64,000 nucleotides of DNA from Rufibacter roseus (GTDB lineage: Bacteria > Bacteroidota > Bacteroidia > Cytophagales > Hymenobacteraceae). Numbering within the stretch: the first letter of the stretch is position 1; each line of letters begins with the position of its first letter. Where the stretch lies: contig NZ_LRML01000019.1 of assembly GCF_001647285.1 (NCBI RefSeq), positions 1 through 64,000 on the forward strand, given 5' to 3'. The position numbers and the translations under genes were made by a program. The notes beneath the pieces are model-generated. The model did no database searches. It was not told the DNA's origin and worked only from the letters and a program-made list of their open reading frames with translations. Of the stretch, positions 25,902-33,421 are shown piece by piece.

Positions 25902-27434
25902 TTAATCTATCTCGGTTTTCTCTACCTCCGCCAAAGCGTTGCCGCCGTTCTCAATGGCCTGCAGTACTTCAAACACCTTGTCTGACCAACCGGAGATCAG
26001 GAAGACATCGTCCTGCTCCAGGCTTAGGGGCGTGGTGCCATGGCCGGCCAGGTCAAACAGGTAGAGGCGGGCGCAAGGGTACAGGGCCTTGTACTGCTTC
26101 CACTCGTGAGCCAGGCTGGTGTTGTTGCCGGTGCTGTTCCAGAGCTGGCAGTCGGTGAAGAGCATGATTTTGTCTGCTTTCACTTTCCGTTGGCGCAGGT
26201 CTTTGATCACCAGAAAGCCATTGGTGCTGTAGCCCACTTCGCCTGCCTTACGGTACAGCTCCTGCACGTTGGCCAGCACTTGCCCTTTGGGCAGGTTTAT
26301 GGTTTTCCAGGTGTCGCCGAACATGCCGGAGATGACCCGCTCACATTTGTGTTGCAACAGCATGCCCAGGAGCAGGCCAATGTCATAGAGCATGACCTTG
26401 CTCCGCGCCGATACCGGCATCTGCATAGAGCCCGACACGTCACAGGCCACGACCACCTTCTGCTCACCGGAAAAGCCGGGCAAATTGCGGATGCTGTGCT
26501 GCACGGCCTCTTCCAGCGCGCTGAGCACGCGGGAGACATCGGCTGAGGCCAGGCCTTTCACCTCGCGGTACGCCGCCAGAAACCGGAACGGCAACTGCTT
26601 CGCTTTTTGCACCGCCAGCGGGCTGGCCAGCGTCTGACATACCTTCCGGATGTGCGCATCAGAAACCTGGGCCTCCAGAATGTTGCGGAGGTTGCGCAGC
26701 AGGGCCATATAGCCCAGCCGCCCGCTGTCTATGAGCTCTTCCCACTTCGCTCGAAACGCCTGATCCCGCGCCTCCTTATCTGCAAAGGGCTGTTGCCCCA
26801 GCGCCGACAGTTCGGTTTCCCAGGTGTAGGGCGTGGGCAGTGTGTTAGAGGCAATCTGGTGGAATACGGCTTGCTGCCGCTGGTCTTTGGGCTGCGGGTG
26901 CACCAGGAACAGGGCATCGCGGAGTTTGACCTCGGCGGCGCGGTTGTACTTGGCGAACTGGTAGGCATCAAAGCGGTTGAAGGCCAGGGCCACGCCCCGC
27001 TGCAGTTGCTTTGAAAGCCGGTTCAGTTTTTTGGTGCCTTGGCGGCCGTTCCGGAGCTGGTAGTACGCCAGCAATTCGGTAATTTCATCGACGCGTTGCA
27101 GGGTCTGGGCCACGGCGCGGCTCACCAGGTTGTCGCCGCGGTGCCGGTGCGCCAGCTCCACCAGCAATACCAGGGGCACGCTGCGCAGGTTCATTTTGGT
27201 GCGGGCGTACACCGCCAGCTTCGCCACAAACTCCGGCTCGTTCTGCGCCACCAGTTCCTGCAACCGCTCCAGCCGGGCACCGGCGGTCTGGTAAAAGGTG
27301 TTCTGCAACGAAGCCGTGACAGTGGCCGCGTACAGCTCCGCCTTCGGGTCCATTTTCCAAGCCAACGCCCCCTCATAATTCAAGGTGTCGGCTTCGGTCG
27401 CTTTTGTTTTCGGTTTGAAGAAGTTGAATCGCAT
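25902..27434 (-). CDS. rsr: Ro60-type TROVE/vWA RNA-binding protein (Rsr)
   Basis: A 510-residue bacterial Ro60 orthologue. The N-terminal two thirds form the TROVE HEAT-repeat ring that binds misfolded RNA ends and Y RNAs. From about residue 325 a von Willebrand A domain follows with an intact MIDAS motif (ACDVSGSM) and a later LFTDCQ strand. I start at 27434 (MRFNFFKPKT) because this puts the shared upstream motif 41 bases away, as in the other two operons; the ATG at 27461 would leave only 14. Four Y RNA-like units follow on the same strand, and rtcB is upstream, interrupted by an OLD-like gene. Together they indicate an RNA quality-control or repair complex. Confidence 0.92.
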   Translation of the reverse strand: MRFNFFKPKTKATEADTLNYEGALAWKMDPKAELYAATVTASLQNTFYQTAGARLERLQELVAQNEPEFVAKLAVYARTKMNLRSVPLVLLVELAHRHRGDNLVSRAVAQTLQRVDEITELLAYYQLRNGRQGTKKLNRLSKQLQRGVALAFNRFDAYQFAKYNRAAEVKLRDALFLVHPQPKDQRQQAVFHQIASNTLPTPYTWETELSALGQQPFADKEARDQAFRAKWEELIDSGRLGYMALLRNLRNILEAQVSDAHIRKVCQTLASPLAVQKAKQLPFRFLAAYREVKGLASADVSRVLSALEEAVQHSIRNLPGFSGEQKVVVACDVSGSMQMPVSARSKVMLYDIGLLLGMLLQHKCERVISGMFGDTWKTINLPKGQVLANVQELYRKAGEVGYSTNGFLVIKDLRQRKVKADKIMLFTDCQLWNSTGNNTSLAHEWKQYKALYPCARLYLFDLAGHGTTPLSLEQDDVFLISGWSDKVFEVLQAIENGGNALAEVEKTEID

Positions 27435-27475
27435 CGCCTTTGTGGTTAGTGAACGATACAAAGGTGAGGGGGCAG

Positions 27476-27495
27476 TGCGCAGTCTTTTTGCGTAG
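27476..27495 (-). promoter_or_regulatory. Shared 20-bp motif upstream of Ro60 gene
   Basis: Plus-strand reading TGCGCAGTCTTTTTGCGTAG. In transcription orientation, nine bases then CACCTTTG (a partial TAnnTTTG box) follow. The motif covers the expected -33 region. Near-identical copies lie at 31087-31106 and 40365-40384. Confidence 0.75.
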
Positions 27496-27515
27496 GTGGA
27501 GAAAGTTTTAGAAAA

Positions 27516-29564
27516 TTAATTAAAATTATTGTTATGCCTCTGAATAAATTCAAATAAAGTAATTGTAATATCTCTTGCGTCTTGGTTTTGGCTTATGTCT
27601 TTCCAAGTTAAGTTATGGGCTTCAACTTCATCTAGGACAAATTTTGAGAATTTGTTTTTATAATCAGTTGTCAAGGTGTTGCTGTTTGTCTCTTTAACTT
27701 TAGGAATTTTTGGTACTTTATTTCTTAATCTTTCAGTAAGGAATTTGCCTAATCCTTCTTGTCTGTACCTTAATTCTGTAAATTCCATTCTATCAACAAT
27801 CTCACTTTCAATCTTTAGAACTTTTTTCATGATTCTATTTATGATTACCGCCGAAAGGGTATTCTCGATCTCTAAAGCGCCAGTTGTTTTATAAAGAAAT
27901 TTTTCGCTTTGCCATTTCTGGTACTCTTCATGCTTTTGTTGTTTCCAATCACTTGAATCTTGATCTGCAAGAATGAAAATTCTATTGGAAAGGAAATGAG
28001 CTTTTATTTTGTTAAGGTCATTAGAATTTTCTTCATTAAAAAGATAATGCTGAAGATTTGAACCAGCATATTCAAAAAAAGAATAATGTAAATCTTCCTG
28101 ATATGTTTTTGTTTGGGTGTTGGAGTATGCTAATAAAAATGCTTGAAGGTAGCGCCTGTCTGAGATTCCTTCTACCCATATGCTACAATTTGACATAAAA
28201 ACTGAAGCATTGTAAACACCGAGTAAGTCTAATACTTTGGTATTGTTTCCAATTACTTGGGATATTCTTGTTGGGCTCTTATTCTCAATCTCAATTTTTT
28301 CGAATGAAAAGATTGAGATTGATTTCTGATGTGATAAACTAAGATTTAACAGATGATTGGAATGGCTTGTTAAAAAGAAAGTTAGATTTTTACTTTTGAT
28401 GAAGCTATTCGCAAGAAGTGTGTTTAAAAAAATGTGTTGAAGTCCAGGGTGTAAGTTTATTTCTGGCTCTTCAATGAAAAACCATGAATCTTTTTCTGCC
28501 ATAAATATAGGATAGAGGAGAATTATTAAAGATTGAACGCCATCACCTAAATCATGAATTTCTCTGTCTTCTTCTCCTTTAATATAAATCTGAATATGTT
28601 CCTCTTCATTAGTGTCTTCTTCAAGGGCGATTATGTCTATATCTCTTCCATCAAAAAAGTTATTACTTAGAAATTCTTCGAAATTTCTAAATCTATCTCT
28701 AATTTCTCTTCTGCTATTCCTGTTTTTCTTTATCTTGTTGAAGAGATCCATTCCAGTAAAGACTTCTATCTTGTCTTCTGGCTTGATTTGATAGTGCTTG
28801 CAAATTGTTGAATGGTATATATCTCTATTGATTTTATAGGTTTGATTATTGTCTGATTTGTCATAAAAAGAGACAGCGGATCTTAGTGTAGGAATATAAA
28901 TTTTTTTTGGACTAAAATAGTCAATTTTAGAATTTAATAGCGTTGTGGTTAGATCTAATAAATTTTTGAAATTATTAAACCCTTTTAAGACTTTATTTGA
29001 TGAAGCGTTTACTCTTATATAGCTAGTATGATTGCCTCCTGTCTCATTTATGATTTCATGAATATTTACAATAACGTCAAGAGCAAGGTTGAGTTGTTTA
29101 ATTTGGATTAGTGAGGTTGATATATCGTCTGATGAATTTAAAGAGTTTATGGTGTCGTCAATAACTTTATTAATATAATATTCATTTACTTCTATTGAAC
29201 TTGAATTGAAATTTATTATAAAATTTTTTATTTTATTAAAGAAGGTATAGTCTGGGTTTATATTTTGAACTGAGTTTGCTGAAGTTCTTTTAGTGATTGT
29301 AACATGAGATCCTTCATCGAATGAAGTAAATATATTTTCTGCTTCAAATTTAATCTTCTGTATAATTTCTTGAATGTTAATATTTAATAAGTTAAGTGAT
29401 GGAAGTTTGAGTAAAGATCTGGTAAATCTGCTTTTACGGGAATTGTTTGAGCCAATTAATATATTTAATTTATTTATACTGCCTATACAGTTAATTATTT
29501 GGTTTTCAGTATTTATATAATCTTGGTTAATGACACTTTTAGGTAAATACAAGTATTTGTTCAT
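27516..29564 (-). CDS. OLD-like ATPase with TOPRIM nuclease domain
   Basis: A 682-residue protein. The N-terminus has a Walker A-like GSNNSRKS, where Arg replaces the usual Gly before Lys. Near residue 360 comes the OLD-type Walker B (WFFIEEPEINLHP) and the H-switch (FFLTSHSNHLL). The C-terminal third carries TOPRIM acidic motifs: Glu in WVEGISDRRYL and the DxD of ILADQDSSD. OLD-family proteins are nucleases often found in phage defence. The gene is far more AT-rich than its neighbours and splits rtcB from the Ro60 gene. It looks like a later insertion, possibly a defence gene. Its stop codon lies within 25 bases of the Ro60 promoter motif. Confidence 0.82.
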   Translation of the reverse strand: MNKYLYLPKSVINQDYINTENQIINCIGSINKLNILIGSNNSRKSRFTRSLLKLPSLNLLNINIQEIIQKIKFEAENIFTSFDEGSHVTITKRTSANSVQNINPDYTFFNKIKNFIINFNSSSIEVNEYYINKVIDDTINSLNSSDDISTSLIQIKQLNLALDVIVNIHEIINETGGNHTSYIRVNASSNKVLKGFNNFKNLLDLTTTLLNSKIDYFSPKKIYIPTLRSAVSFYDKSDNNQTYKINRDIYHSTICKHYQIKPEDKIEVFTGMDLFNKIKKNRNSRREIRDRFRNFEEFLSNNFFDGRDIDIIALEEDTNEEEHIQIYIKGEEDREIHDLGDGVQSLIILLYPIFMAEKDSWFFIEEPEINLHPGLQHIFLNTLLANSFIKSKNLTFFLTSHSNHLLNLSLSHQKSISIFSFEKIEIENKSPTRISQVIGNNTKVLDLLGVYNASVFMSNCSIWVEGISDRRYLQAFLLAYSNTQTKTYQEDLHYSFFEYAGSNLQHYLFNEENSNDLNKIKAHFLSNRIFILADQDSSDWKQQKHEEYQKWQSEKFLYKTTGALEIENTLSAVIINRIMKKVLKIESEIVDRMEFTELRYRQEGLGKFLTERLRNKVPKIPKVKETNSNTLTTDYKNKFSKFVLDEVEAHNLTWKDISQNQDARDITITLFEFIQRHNNNFN

Positions 29565-29621
29565 TGATAAATTTTTATAGCCGGTTCATTATTGTCCTAG
29601 TTCTATAAATCTATCTAATTT

Positions 29622-31040
29622 TTACTCCCCCTCCAAATACTTCTCATTCCCACACATTCGCACAATCTTAGGGGTGAAAGTGCCTACCACGTCTACCAGT
29701 TCCTGCTGGGCGGCCATGACCTGGTGGATGTCTTTGTAGGCCATGGGCGCTTCGTCCAGGCCGGAGCCGATGAGGTCTATGCCCGCGGCTTGCAGGTGCT
29801 GTTGCACCAGGGCGGGAGAGAGGGTGTTCTGGGCTTGGGTGCGGGACATCTGACGTCCGGCCCCGTGCGAAGCGGAGTTGACCGAAGCCGCCACGCCGCG
29901 TCCGCGCACGATAAAGCCGGGGGCGGTCATGGAGCCCGGTATAATACCCAGCACGCCTAATCCGGCCGGAGTAGCGCCTTTGCGGTGCACAATGACTTCC
30001 CGCCCCTGCGCGTCCAGCTCTCTCCAGGCGAAGTTGTGGTGGTTCTCCACTAGGGCCAGCGGTTCCAGGGCCAGAGCCTGCGCCAGCCGCGCGTGAATCT
30101 GGTGGTGGCACGCGCTGGCGTAGTCGCCGGCCAGGTTCATGGCGAGCCAGTATTCCTGCCCGGCCTCAGTGTCCAGATCTAGCCAGGCCAGGTGGCGGGC
30201 CTCCTGCGGAAGCGGCGTTTGCGCCATGGCCAGTTTGGTGTAATGCCCGGCAATTTGCGCACCCAATCCGCGGGAACCCGAGTGGGAGAGAATACCCAGA
30301 TATTCTCCCACGGGTAAGCCAAACTCGTTCTGGGCATCAGAGAGCGTCACCGCCCCGAACTCCACAAAGTGGTTTCCGCCACCCGAAGAACCCAACTGCG
30401 AAAAGGCCCGGTCTTTCAACCCACGCAGCACCGGAATCTCCATGAACTCCGCGCGGTCAATCACGGCATGCTCCTGCGGCTTCTGGAACGTGGCCCGCCC
30501 GAAGCGCGTGTTGTCTACCAATATCTTTTTGAGTTGGTCGCGTTGCTCGGTTATCAACGTGGCCGGAGCTGGGTAAAGCGTCAGGCACATGCGGCACCCA
30601 ATGTCCACGCCCACGGCGTAGGGAATAATGGCGTTGCGCGTGGCCAGCACCCCGCCAATGGGCAAGCCGTAGCCTTGATGCGCATCGGGCATGAGGGCAC
30701 CCGCCACCGCCACCGGCAAACGCATGGCCGTCACCATCTGGCGCTTCGCCCCTGACTCAATCCCCTCCACGCCATACGTGGTGAAGGGAATAGGTGCGTC
30801 ATGCAGGGGAATAATGCCTGGTGCCTTGGGTGCCGTAAGCGCCTCTGCCAAGTCCGCGAGAACGGGGTGGGCAAGGTATTCGGCTGGGTTGGCCAGTACC
30901 TGCGCTAAAAGTAGAAGCTGTTCCTCTAGGGGAGTAGCGGCAAAGTGCGCCTGCAGCAATTTGAGCGTCACACCAATTGCCTTGCCCTCAGGGAAGCCAA
31001 GGGCGAGCAGGTCTTTTCCGGTAAGTGTTTCGTTTGCCAT
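29622..31040 (-). CDS. rtcB: RNA-splicing ligase RtcB
   Basis: A 472-residue GTP/Mn-dependent ligase that joins 2',3'-cyclic phosphate or 3'-phosphate ends to 5'-OH ends. Metal-site and active-site motifs are visible: GVDIGCRMC, GGGNHFVEFG, HSGSRGLG, ENHHNFAW, HRKGATPA and SHGAGRQMSR with the guanylylated His. The length matches the family. No RtcA cyclase or RtcR sigma-54 activator is nearby, unlike enterobacterial loci; the WYL protein at 40526 is the likelier regulator here. The gene heads an operon with the OLD-like and Ro60 genes on the same strand and carries the shared 20-bp motif 46 bases upstream. Confidence 0.95.
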   Translation of the reverse strand: MANETLTGKDLLALGFPEGKAIGVTLKLLQAHFAATPLEEQLLLLAQVLANPAEYLAHPVLADLAEALTAPKAPGIIPLHDAPIPFTTYGVEGIESGAKRQMVTAMRLPVAVAGALMPDAHQGYGLPIGGVLATRNAIIPYAVGVDIGCRMCLTLYPAPATLITEQRDQLKKILVDNTRFGRATFQKPQEHAVIDRAEFMEIPVLRGLKDRAFSQLGSSGGGNHFVEFGAVTLSDAQNEFGLPVGEYLGILSHSGSRGLGAQIAGHYTKLAMAQTPLPQEARHLAWLDLDTEAGQEYWLAMNLAGDYASACHHQIHARLAQALALEPLALVENHHNFAWRELDAQGREVIVHRKGATPAGLGVLGIIPGSMTAPGFIVRGRGVAASVNSASHGAGRQMSRTQAQNTLSPALVQQHLQAAGIDLIGSGLDEAPMAYKDIHQVMAAQQELVDVVGTFTPKIVRMCGNEKYLEGE

Positions 31041-31086
31041 AGTTTGTAGGGTTGCGTGTTGAACAGTGGCAAAGCAAAAGCTAATG

Positions 31087-31106
31087 TGCGCAGTGTTTTT
31101 GCGCAG
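31087..31106 (-). promoter_or_regulatory. Shared 20-bp motif upstream of rtcB
   Basis: Plus-strand reading TGCGCAGTGTTTTTGCGCAG. In transcription orientation it is followed after nine bases by TTGCTTTG, which places TTTG exactly as in the other two promoters. The RtcB ATG is 46 bases downstream. Confidence 0.75.
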
Positions 31107-31131
31107 TTTTAGAAAAATTAATACAAGTTTT

Positions 31132-31170
31132 TGTTTTTGGGCTGATTTCTAGAAAACGGGCCAAAAACAA
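31132..31170. repeat. Intergenic palindrome copy 10
   Basis: TGTTTTTGGGCTGATTT, loop, AAAACGGGCCAAAAACAA. It lies in the divergent region between rtcB and the SPW-like membrane protein gene. Confidence 0.75.
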
Positions 31171-31290
31171 ATTAAGACCGAAGCGTTTCCTCCTGATTAT
31201 TTCGCCTGAACATCCTTTGAGCCGCCTCGTACAGAACTAGACATGGTACGCTTTGGGCTACCGGCTTTTTCCACCTTAAATCAGAAATAT

Positions 31291-31701
31291 ATGTGGCAAC
31301 CTATTTCAAGAGAACTGCACGGCATTGCCGATGTGGCGTATATTCCGGCCGTAGCCTCGGCCCCCGAGACAGTGGGTTTTACCGAAGAAGAAACCGCCAC
31401 CACCCTTTGCCGCGCCATTAGCGGCGGAACCTTGGTGTCAGCCTTGGTCACCAGGGCAGAGTGGGGAGCCGTAAAGGCCATGCCCTTTAAAATGCACCTG
31501 GCCGTTGACTTTGCCACCAGCGCCTTTGCGTTGGCCGCTCCCTGGCTTTTTGGGTTCTCTAAAAATGCGAAAGCCCGCAACACCTTTGTCGCCATGGGCT
31601 TGACTGGTCTGGTCGTAGGCTTGCTGTCCAGACCCGAGGAAATGGATCCTGACAAAGAGCAATGGCTGAAACAGAAGGCCGAACAGCTTCCGCCGTTGTA
31701 G
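31291..31701 (+). CDS. SPW-repeat-like small membrane protein
   Basis: A 136-residue protein if started at 31291 (MWQPISRELHGIADV); the ATG at 31243 would add 16 residues of no evident value. Two hydrophobic segments are seen: HLAVDFATSAFALAAPWLFG, containing the A/S-PW-LFGF signature of SPW-type proteins, and NTFVAMGLTGLVVGLLSR. The tail is charged. It is an inner-membrane protein of unknown role, common in Bacteroidota. The next gene starts 94 bases downstream on the same strand. Confidence 0.7.
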   Translation: MWQPISRELHGIADVAYIPAVASAPETVGFTEEETATTLCRAISGGTLVSALVTRAEWGAVKAMPFKMHLAVDFATSAFALAAPWLFGFSKNAKARNTFVAMGLTGLVVGLLSRPEEMDPDKEQWLKQKAEQLPPL

Positions 31702-31795
31702 GTGCCTTTACGGCTCCAGTTTGATAGCCAAGCTTGGGCAGCCTGTTGTCTGGGCTTGGCATTTTTTTCTTCGTCTGAATTCAAAAGAACGTTCT

Positions 31796-32677
31796 ATGCA
31801 AGACCAGCTTACTGTTGACCAAATTATAGATCGGCATAAAGAGGCCGGTACGTTTATAGAGGTAGAACACCTGAAGACTTTTGTGTTGGATCAGGGCGGT
31901 GGTGAGGCGGTTTTATGCGTGCACGGGGTACCTACTTCTTCTTACCTGTATCGCAAGGTCATTGCCGAGCTCGCCGCCAATGGTTACCGGGGCGTGTGCG
32001 TTGATTTACCCGGACTAGGATTGACAGACAGGCCTCAGGACTTTGAATACTCCTTTCCGCATTTCGCCCGTTTCCTGGCGAAGGCTGCAGACAAACTTGG
32101 TCTTGCAAAATATCATTTGGTAGTGCATGATATTGGTGGCCCCATTGGGTTTGCCCTTGCCGCCCAGCACAAAGACCGCATTCTGTCCCTTACCATCCTG
32201 AACACTTGGATAGATGTGGTCAACTTTAAGAAACCGCTGCCCATGCGCCCCTTTGAAAAGCCTGTGTTAGGCGAGGCGCAGCTGGCTGCCGTGCAACATC
32301 TCACTTGGTATATGATGTTTACCACTATGGGCGTGTCTGACACAGAGAACATCAGCAAAGAAGAGGTTTACGCCTATGTAGATCTGCTGAAACGCGAAGA
32401 CAATGGAGCTGCTTTTCTGCGGATCATGCGCAATTTTGACCACCGCGAGGAGTTCAGAGAAACGTGCCTGCGGGCGGTGCAGAACGTGCCCTATCCGGTG
32501 CAGGCTATCTGGGGCGCTGAAGACCCTGCCCTCCGCTTTGAGGAGCATGGAGAGGAAATAAAAAAGGCCGCAGGTCTAAAGGAAGTACACCAATTGAATG
32601 CCAAACATTTTCTGCAGGAAGAGAAGTGGCAAGAAATAGCTCACTTGATTATAGAGCAGGCAAAGGTACGGAGGTAG
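31796..32677 (+). CDS. Alpha/beta-hydrolase, haloalkane-dehalogenase-like
   Basis: A 293-residue alpha/beta-hydrolase using the ATG at 31796 (MQDQLTVDQI); an upstream ATG at 31721 adds an implausible extension. Motifs are the oxyanion HGVPTSSYLYR, the nucleophile elbow VVHDIGGPIGF with Asp in the nucleophile position (as in haloalkane dehalogenases and epoxide hydrolases), and a C-terminal His in NAKHFLQEE. The Asp nucleophile excludes an ordinary Ser esterase. The substrate cannot be read from the sequence. It may be co-transcribed with the SPW-like gene. Confidence 0.82.
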   Translation: MQDQLTVDQIIDRHKEAGTFIEVEHLKTFVLDQGGGEAVLCVHGVPTSSYLYRKVIAELAANGYRGVCVDLPGLGLTDRPQDFEYSFPHFARFLAKAADKLGLAKYHLVVHDIGGPIGFALAAQHKDRILSLTILNTWIDVVNFKKPLPMRPFEKPVLGEAQLAAVQHLTWYMMFTTMGVSDTENISKEEVYAYVDLLKREDNGAAFLRIMRNFDHREEFRETCLRAVQNVPYPVQAIWGAEDPALRFEEHGEEIKKAAGLKEVHQLNAKHFLQEEKWQEIAHLIIEQAKVRR

Positions 32678-32686
32678 AGGGTGGCT

Positions 32687-32725
32687 CTGTTTTAGTCTTG
32701 TTTTCAGGAAAACAGGTTTAAAATG
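32687..32725. repeat. Intergenic palindrome copy 11
   Basis: CTGTTTTAGTCTTGTTTT, loop, AAAACAGGTTTAAAATG. It lies tail-to-tail between the hydrolase gene and the frameshifted gene, ten bases after the hydrolase stop. Confidence 0.8.
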
Positions 32726-32728
32726 AAA

Positions 32729-33318
32729 TTACTTTTTTACTTCATAATGTCCTCCATTCGGATGTGTTCCGGTGCAATCGCATGATTCAAAAGAATGGCT
32801 TTCTACCCAAACAAGTTTATTTTTGTTCTGCTTATACCATTTCCGGACAGCGGCTTTAAAATCTTTTCTGTTTTTATACTGCTTGTTTAAGTGTTTCCAG
32901 TAAGAACAGTAGCCACAGCCTACTTCATCGAATTTAGTGCCTAATAATTCAAAGGTTGGTAAGCCATGAATATTTCACCTAAGGCCACATAGGCTATGTC
33001 GGCCACTGTATATTGGTGTCCAAACATGGATACAGCCGCGGCAGTGGAAGTGGAGTCATCTAACTTGTCCAGCAGTAGGGGAATAGCGTTGGCCTTAAGT
33101 TTAACTACTTCCCAGAAATGTTTTGAGCCACAACCTTGGGTAAGAACATTTGCCGTACCTGGTGTTCCCTCGCAGATGGAGGGCATTTCGGTGACAAACC
33201 GCAGACTGTCTACCTTTTTGGAAACACTGGCAGTTCCCTGTGCGATAACTGTTTGGCTAAGGAAGCAAACCAAGACGGCATTGGCCAAAAGGAAAAGCCA
33301 AAAGTGTAAACTCTTCAT
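32729..33318 (-). pseudogene. Secreted protein gene split by a frameshift
   Basis: The 5' part (from ATG 33318, signal peptide MKSLHFWLFLLANAVLVCFL) runs to a stop at 32941, ending ...ALGEIFMAYQPLNY. Another frame then stays open for about 77 codons to the stop at 32729-32731, encoding a Cys- and Lys-rich segment (GCGYCSYWKHLNKQYKNRKD, HSFESCDCTGTHPNGGHYE). That frame only opens at the junction (a TGA lies just before), so a single lost base near 32968-32976 would restore one ~196-residue protein ...GEIFHGLPTFELLGTK.... It could be a real recent pseudogene or a sequencing error. The function is not recognised. Confidence 0.7.
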
Positions 33319-33421
33319 TACTAGAGGTTTTAATTTGTGTGAATGGAAATCCATTCTTCTTAATCGAAGTGAATTATAGTTGCACTTGCTCCTTTGCAAT
33401 GAATTTTAATGGGCTGTTCAT

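Noticed and set aside
27476-27495. Sigma-54 promoter, as for the rtcBA operon of enterobacteria
   Set aside because: The GG-N10-GC core is missing in all three copies, and no RtcR-type activator is encoded nearby.
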